Shown: positions 6,659 to 9,573 of the stretch, piece after piece
Layout: each line of letters opens with the position of its first letter
Position numbering within the stretch: the stretch's first letter is position 1
Assembly (NCBI GenBank): GCA_018383375.1
Contig: JAHAWW010000071.1
Span: 1-9,573, forward strand
Length of the DNA: 9,573 bases
Direction: 5' to 3'
Origin: Prevotellamassilia sp.
GTDB taxonomy: Bacteria; Bacteroidota; Bacteroidia; Bacteroidales; Bacteroidaceae
Notes under the pieces: generated by a model
Told to the model about the DNA's origin: nothing
The model's database searches: none
What the model saw: the letters and a program-made list of their open reading frames with translations, nothing else
Program-made: the position numbers and the translations under genes

Positions 6659-8896
6659 ATGCGCGCCACTTTATATCGCATTCTGCTTTTACTTGTCTGC
6701 TTATCTCCCTTATCGCCTTCGTTGGCTCAAATACAGCGTCCCACCGGAGGGTTTTCGCCGCTTTCGGGTGCCAACGATGACGGCAGCCACTGGAAAGATG
6801 GCACAGAAGAAGACGGTGATGCGAAGCAAAAGACCGACGTCCCCGTTGGGCTGTATGTGTGGCAGATAGATACGCGCTTTGGCGCCGTTCGTCCGACAGA
6901 GCCGGACACCGTGGCCCATGGCTTTCAGAATGATGCTTTCAATACGGGGCGCACCGGCCGCTATAACGACACCGGCAATTTGGGTTCGCCGCGTCAAAGC
7001 CGTTATTTTTCAGACGCCGCCATACAAGCTTTTACACCCCAGTTTGAGTTTGCCCGTCCTTACGATTACTTTATCACCTCGCCGGAGCAGTGGCATTTCA
7101 CCAACACCAAGTCACCTTTCATGAACATTACCTATCATGAATGTGGCAACAAGCAGAATGGCGAAGACCGCATTAAGGCCATTTTTGCAACCAATGCCGG
7201 TAAGCGTCTCGGACTCGGTTTCAAATTAGACTATCTTTATGGCCGCGGCTATTACACCAGTCAGTCAACAGCCCATTTTAACGGTTCGCTTTTTGGGTCG
7301 TATATTGCCCCACGTTATCAGCTCCATGCCATCTATTATGCCAATCACCTCAAAAATGCAGAGAATGGTGGTATTGAAGACGACGACTATGTCAACCGGC
7401 CCGAAATCTTCCCCACACGCTATGGGACGGCAGATATGCCCACGAGGCTGAGCAAGACGTGGAACAAGCTCAATGTCAACACCCTCTTCATTACGCATCG
7501 CTATAGTTTAGGCTTTGAAGCTCGTCGACTGCCAGACGGACGTTGGAAGCGCACAGGAGCACAGACCGCACTGCTCAAGGGCGTGATGGCTGCAGACACC
7601 ACGTCGCAGCAAACTGCCGGCAATCCATCAGTCGGGGTGAAAGACAGCGTCAAAACGATTAAAGCCGATAACGTCACAGCGGCCGTGAGCGACCCGACAG
7701 ACTCTATCCCCATTGAGTTTGTCCCTGTGGCCGGCATCATTCACACCTTCCGTCTCGACCACGACAACCGCCGTCTGCTCTCCAATCTTGATGCTTCGGC
7801 CGACAACACGACGTTTTGGAACGACTTTTACCTGCCCGGCGATTCCGTCAATGATTACACCAGTCATCTACACGCCCAGAACCTCGTTGCCCTCGAATTG
7901 CGCGAAGGCTTCAACCGATGGGCCAAAGCCGGCTTGCGACTCTTTGCCCGTCACGACTATTACCGCTACACCCTGCCTGATGCCCAGCGTCGGCAGACGG
8001 CCTATACCGAAAACTATTTCTCTCTTGGTGCACAGCTCTTGAAGTCTCAGGGGCGCACCTTCCATTATCATGTGTTGGGTGAAATGCGCACATCCGGCAG
8101 TGACTGGGGTGAATTTAATGTTGAAGCCGATGCCGACGTACGCTTTAAGTTGGGTCGCGACACGATGACTTTGGCCTTGAAGGGGCAAATGCTCAACGAA
8201 CGCCCCACCTTTTATTACCGTCATTATCATGGCCGCAATGCTTGGTGGGACGCCGAACTCGACAAGCGCTTTACAGCACGCGTCACTGCCGAAGCTGCCT
8301 ACGGCAAAACACGTTTGGCTGTGCATCTCATGACGCAGCAGAAACCCTATTTTTATCGCATGACGCTCACTCCGGCCACTATCGGCAGTGAGGGTCAAAC
8401 CGTGATGTTGCGCTCAGTGGGTGTGGAACAGAGTGCGGGCAATGTCAGTGCTTTTGCAGCAGAGCTAAACCGTGATTTCGCCTTCGGGCCTTTCCGTTGG
8501 GAAAACCAGTTGACCCTCCAACTCACCACCGACAAGAAGCTCCAACCCTTACCATTGTTCACGGCCTATACTAATCTCTATTTGCATTTCAAGATTGCAG
8601 GAGTGTTGACCACAGATTTGGGTGCAGATGCCCGTTTCTACACCGAATATGAAGCCCCCGACTATGAGCCGGCCATTGGTGGGTTTGCTCTGCAAGACAG
8701 CCGCTATGCCGTGAAAACCGGCAATTATCCCATAGTCAACGTTTACGCCAATTTCCACCTCAAACACACTCGCTTCTACCTCATGGCCTCACACGTGAAC
8801 TATTCGTCGGGTGGCGGCAATCCCTTTGTCACGCCCCACTATCCACTCAACCGAATGGTCATCCGTTTTGGTCTGTCGTGGAATTTCTTTAATTGA
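6659..8896 (+). CDS. Putative porin, outer-membrane beta-barrel (Porin_10-like)
   Basis: This 745-residue protein has a signal peptide at 1-23 (cut at SLA-Q) and ends with MVIRFGLSWNFFN, an aromatic-terminated strand of the kind that targets barrels to the BAM machine. Between them are many alternating hydrophobic/aromatic strands, for example FKLDYLYGRGYYTSQST, FNGSLFGSYIAPRYQLHAIY and AGLRLFARHDYYRYTL. This matches the 'putative porin' family common in Bacteroidota (I believe Porin_10). The segment 25-110 is polar with few strands, and probably forms a periplasmic N-terminal piece. Residues about 299-352 are Thr/Ser/Asp/Val-rich with no aromatic strand pattern, and look like a long loop insertion. 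By memory the protein is somewhat longer than many family members. It should form a channel in the outer membrane; the solute is unknown. It starts 43 nt after the PAP2 gene, and the DUF4468 gene follows 23 nt downstream. Confidence 0.87.
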   Translation: MRATLYRILLLLVCLSPLSPSLAQIQRPTGGFSPLSGANDDGSHWKDGTEEDGDAKQKTDVPVGLYVWQIDTRFGAVRPTEPDTVAHGFQNDAFNTGRTGRYNDTGNLGSPRQSRYFSDAAIQAFTPQFEFARPYDYFITSPEQWHFTNTKSPFMNITYHECGNKQNGEDRIKAIFATNAGKRLGLGFKLDYLYGRGYYTSQSTAHFNGSLFGSYIAPRYQLHAIYYANHLKNAENGGIEDDDYVNRPEIFPTRYGTADMPTRLSKTWNKLNVNTLFITHRYSLGFEARRLPDGRWKRTGAQTALLKGVMAADTTSQQTAGNPSVGVKDSVKTIKADNVTAAVSDPTDSIPIEFVPVAGIIHTFRLDHDNRRLLSNLDASADNTTFWNDFYLPGDSVNDYTSHLHAQNLVALELREGFNRWAKAGLRLFARHDYYRYTLPDAQRRQTAYTENYFSLGAQLLKSQGRTFHYHVLGEMRTSGSDWGEFNVEADADVRFKLGRDTMTLALKGQMLNERPTFYYRHYHGRNAWWDAELDKRFTARVTAEAAYGKTRLAVHLMTQQKPYFYRMTLTPATIGSEGQTVMLRSVGVEQSAGNVSAFAAELNRDFAFGPFRWENQLTLQLTTDKKLQPLPLFTAYTNLYLHFKIAGVLTTDLGADARFYTEYEAPDYEPAIGGFALQDSRYAVKTGNYPIVNVYANFHLKHTRFYLMASHVNYSSGGGNPFVTPHYPLNRMVIRFGLSWNFFN

Positions 8897-8919
8897 AAAC
8901 CATTAACTATTCAATAACT

Positions 8920-9537
8920 ATGAAAAAAATTCTCTCACTCCTCTTCGTGATCATCCCCGTTTGCGGAGCAGCTCAACAACAAGACCTCAGCAAATATATG
9001 GCTGGTGCTGTCACGCTCAACGAAGCCGGTTATGTGACTTTCAAGAAACACTATGACGTCAAAGACATGAGCAAGGGCGAAATCTATCATCTGCTTAAGC
9101 AATATGCCGTCAGTCAAATTGTTGAAGGCGAAAACAGTCTGCCCCAGTCACGCATCCAAGACGTCGACAGTCTCGGCGGACTAATAGTGGCCAGCATCGA
9201 AGAATACCTCTATTTCAAGCGCACCGCTTGGACCAACCACCGCGTGCGTTTCTATTATCAACTCATCTTCAACGCAGCCGATGGCGGTTTTGACGTCGAA
9301 ATGCGCAACTTGCGCTATATCTACGACGATATGACCGAGCCACAGACCTACCGCGCTGAGGAATGGATTACCGACGAGGCCGCTTTGAATAAAACCAAAA
9401 CAAAACTGCTCAAGACTCCCGGCAAATTCCGTCGTTTCACCATCGACCGTAAAAATGAAATTTTCCGCGGTGCCGCCGCAGCCGTTGGTGTGCAACCTAA
9501 ATTCACGATAGTCAAAATCGTCAGCGACGAAGATTGA
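8920..9537 (+). CDS. DUF4468-type exported protein
   Basis: The protein has 205 residues. Residues 1-18 are a clear signal peptide (MKKILSLLFVIIP, cut at GAA-Q). The mature part begins with QDLSKYMAGAV, followed by a mixed alpha/beta domain at about 35-135. A second conserved-looking stretch is EEWITDEAALNKTKTKLL (147-164). This pattern, with YTxEEWITD-like and ALNKAKTKL-like blocks, matches my memory of DUF4468 proteins of Bacteroidota, described as having a TBP-like fold. The molecular function is unknown. An in-frame TTG at 8893 overlaps the porin stop. I prefer ATG 8920 because it gives a textbook signal peptide and is preceded by an A/T-rich leader, as is usual in this phylum. The 23-nt gap to the porin suggests co-transcription. 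The 36 nt after its stop show no terminator. Confidence 0.85.
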   Translation: MKKILSLLFVIIPVCGAAQQQDLSKYMAGAVTLNEAGYVTFKKHYDVKDMSKGEIYHLLKQYAVSQIVEGENSLPQSRIQDVDSLGGLIVASIEEYLYFKRTAWTNHRVRFYYQLIFNAADGGFDVEMRNLRYIYDDMTEPQTYRAEEWITDEAALNKTKTKLLKTPGKFRRFTIDRKNEIFRGAAAAVGVQPKFTIVKIVSDED

Positions 9538-9573
9538 AACGGTTCTCATCAGGGCAAATGACAAGCCAATAAA

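Noticed and set aside
7868..8398. Open frame on the - strand inside the porin gene (176 codons)
   Set aside because: The + strand frame shows continuous beta-strand patterning through the same interval; the reverse frame has no recognisable motif.
8893..8919. TTG start for the DUF4468 gene, overlapping the porin stop
   Set aside because: It would add nine polar residues before a textbook signal peptide; ATG 8920 with its A/T-rich leader is the better start.

Overview
The window reads as chromosomal DNA from a Bacteroidales bacterium, most likely a Prevotella-like member of the Bacteroidota. The evidence is a full batA-batB-batC-batD-batE gene set, an outer-membrane putative porin of a Bacteroidota-type family, a DUF4468-type exported protein, and starts that lack Shine-Dalgarno sequences and sit behind A/T-rich leaders. 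Genus assignment is inference. All eight confident genes lie on the + strand, and codon choice looks uniform by eye.

Layout. Positions 1-452 contain no confident gene. There is the possible end of an upstream reading frame (stop at 42-44), a start-less lysine-rich open frame (40-285), and a small cluster of GTCTTA repeats and palindromes just before batA. Positions 453-5829 hold the Bat cluster: two membrane-anchored von Willebrand A (VWA) proteins (batA, batB), a secreted TPR protein (batC), a large BatD protein and a TPR/SH3-like membrane protein (batE). batB/batC and batD/batE share ATGA stop-start overlaps, batC/batD are 18 nt apart and batA/batB 48 nt apart, so this looks like one transcript. 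A PAP2-family lipid phosphatase follows (5923-6615), then a 745-residue putative porin (6659-8896) and a DUF4468 protein (start preferred at 8920). Gaps between these last genes are 93, 43 and 23 nt, and I see no convincing terminator, so the transcript could run on.

How they fit together. Signal peptides, transmembrane segments and positive-inside loops place the VWA domains of BatA and BatB, the TPRs of BatC and BatE, the bulk of BatD and the SH3-like end of BatE all in the periplasm. That fits one inner-membrane complex facing the periplasm. In related genomes the set normally follows moxR (AAA+ ATPase) and a DUF58 gene. Neither is recognisable in the 452 nt upstream, so they are outside the window or separated from batA here. 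The last three genes are also envelope genes (membrane lipid phosphatase, outer-membrane barrel, exported small protein).

I found no mobile element, CRISPR array, tRNA, rRNA or phage gene. The window is mostly a well-preserved, known gene cluster. The points most worth checking are the unexplained 5' region, the TA tract at the start of batC, the loop insertion in the porin, and the porin/DUF4468 pairing.
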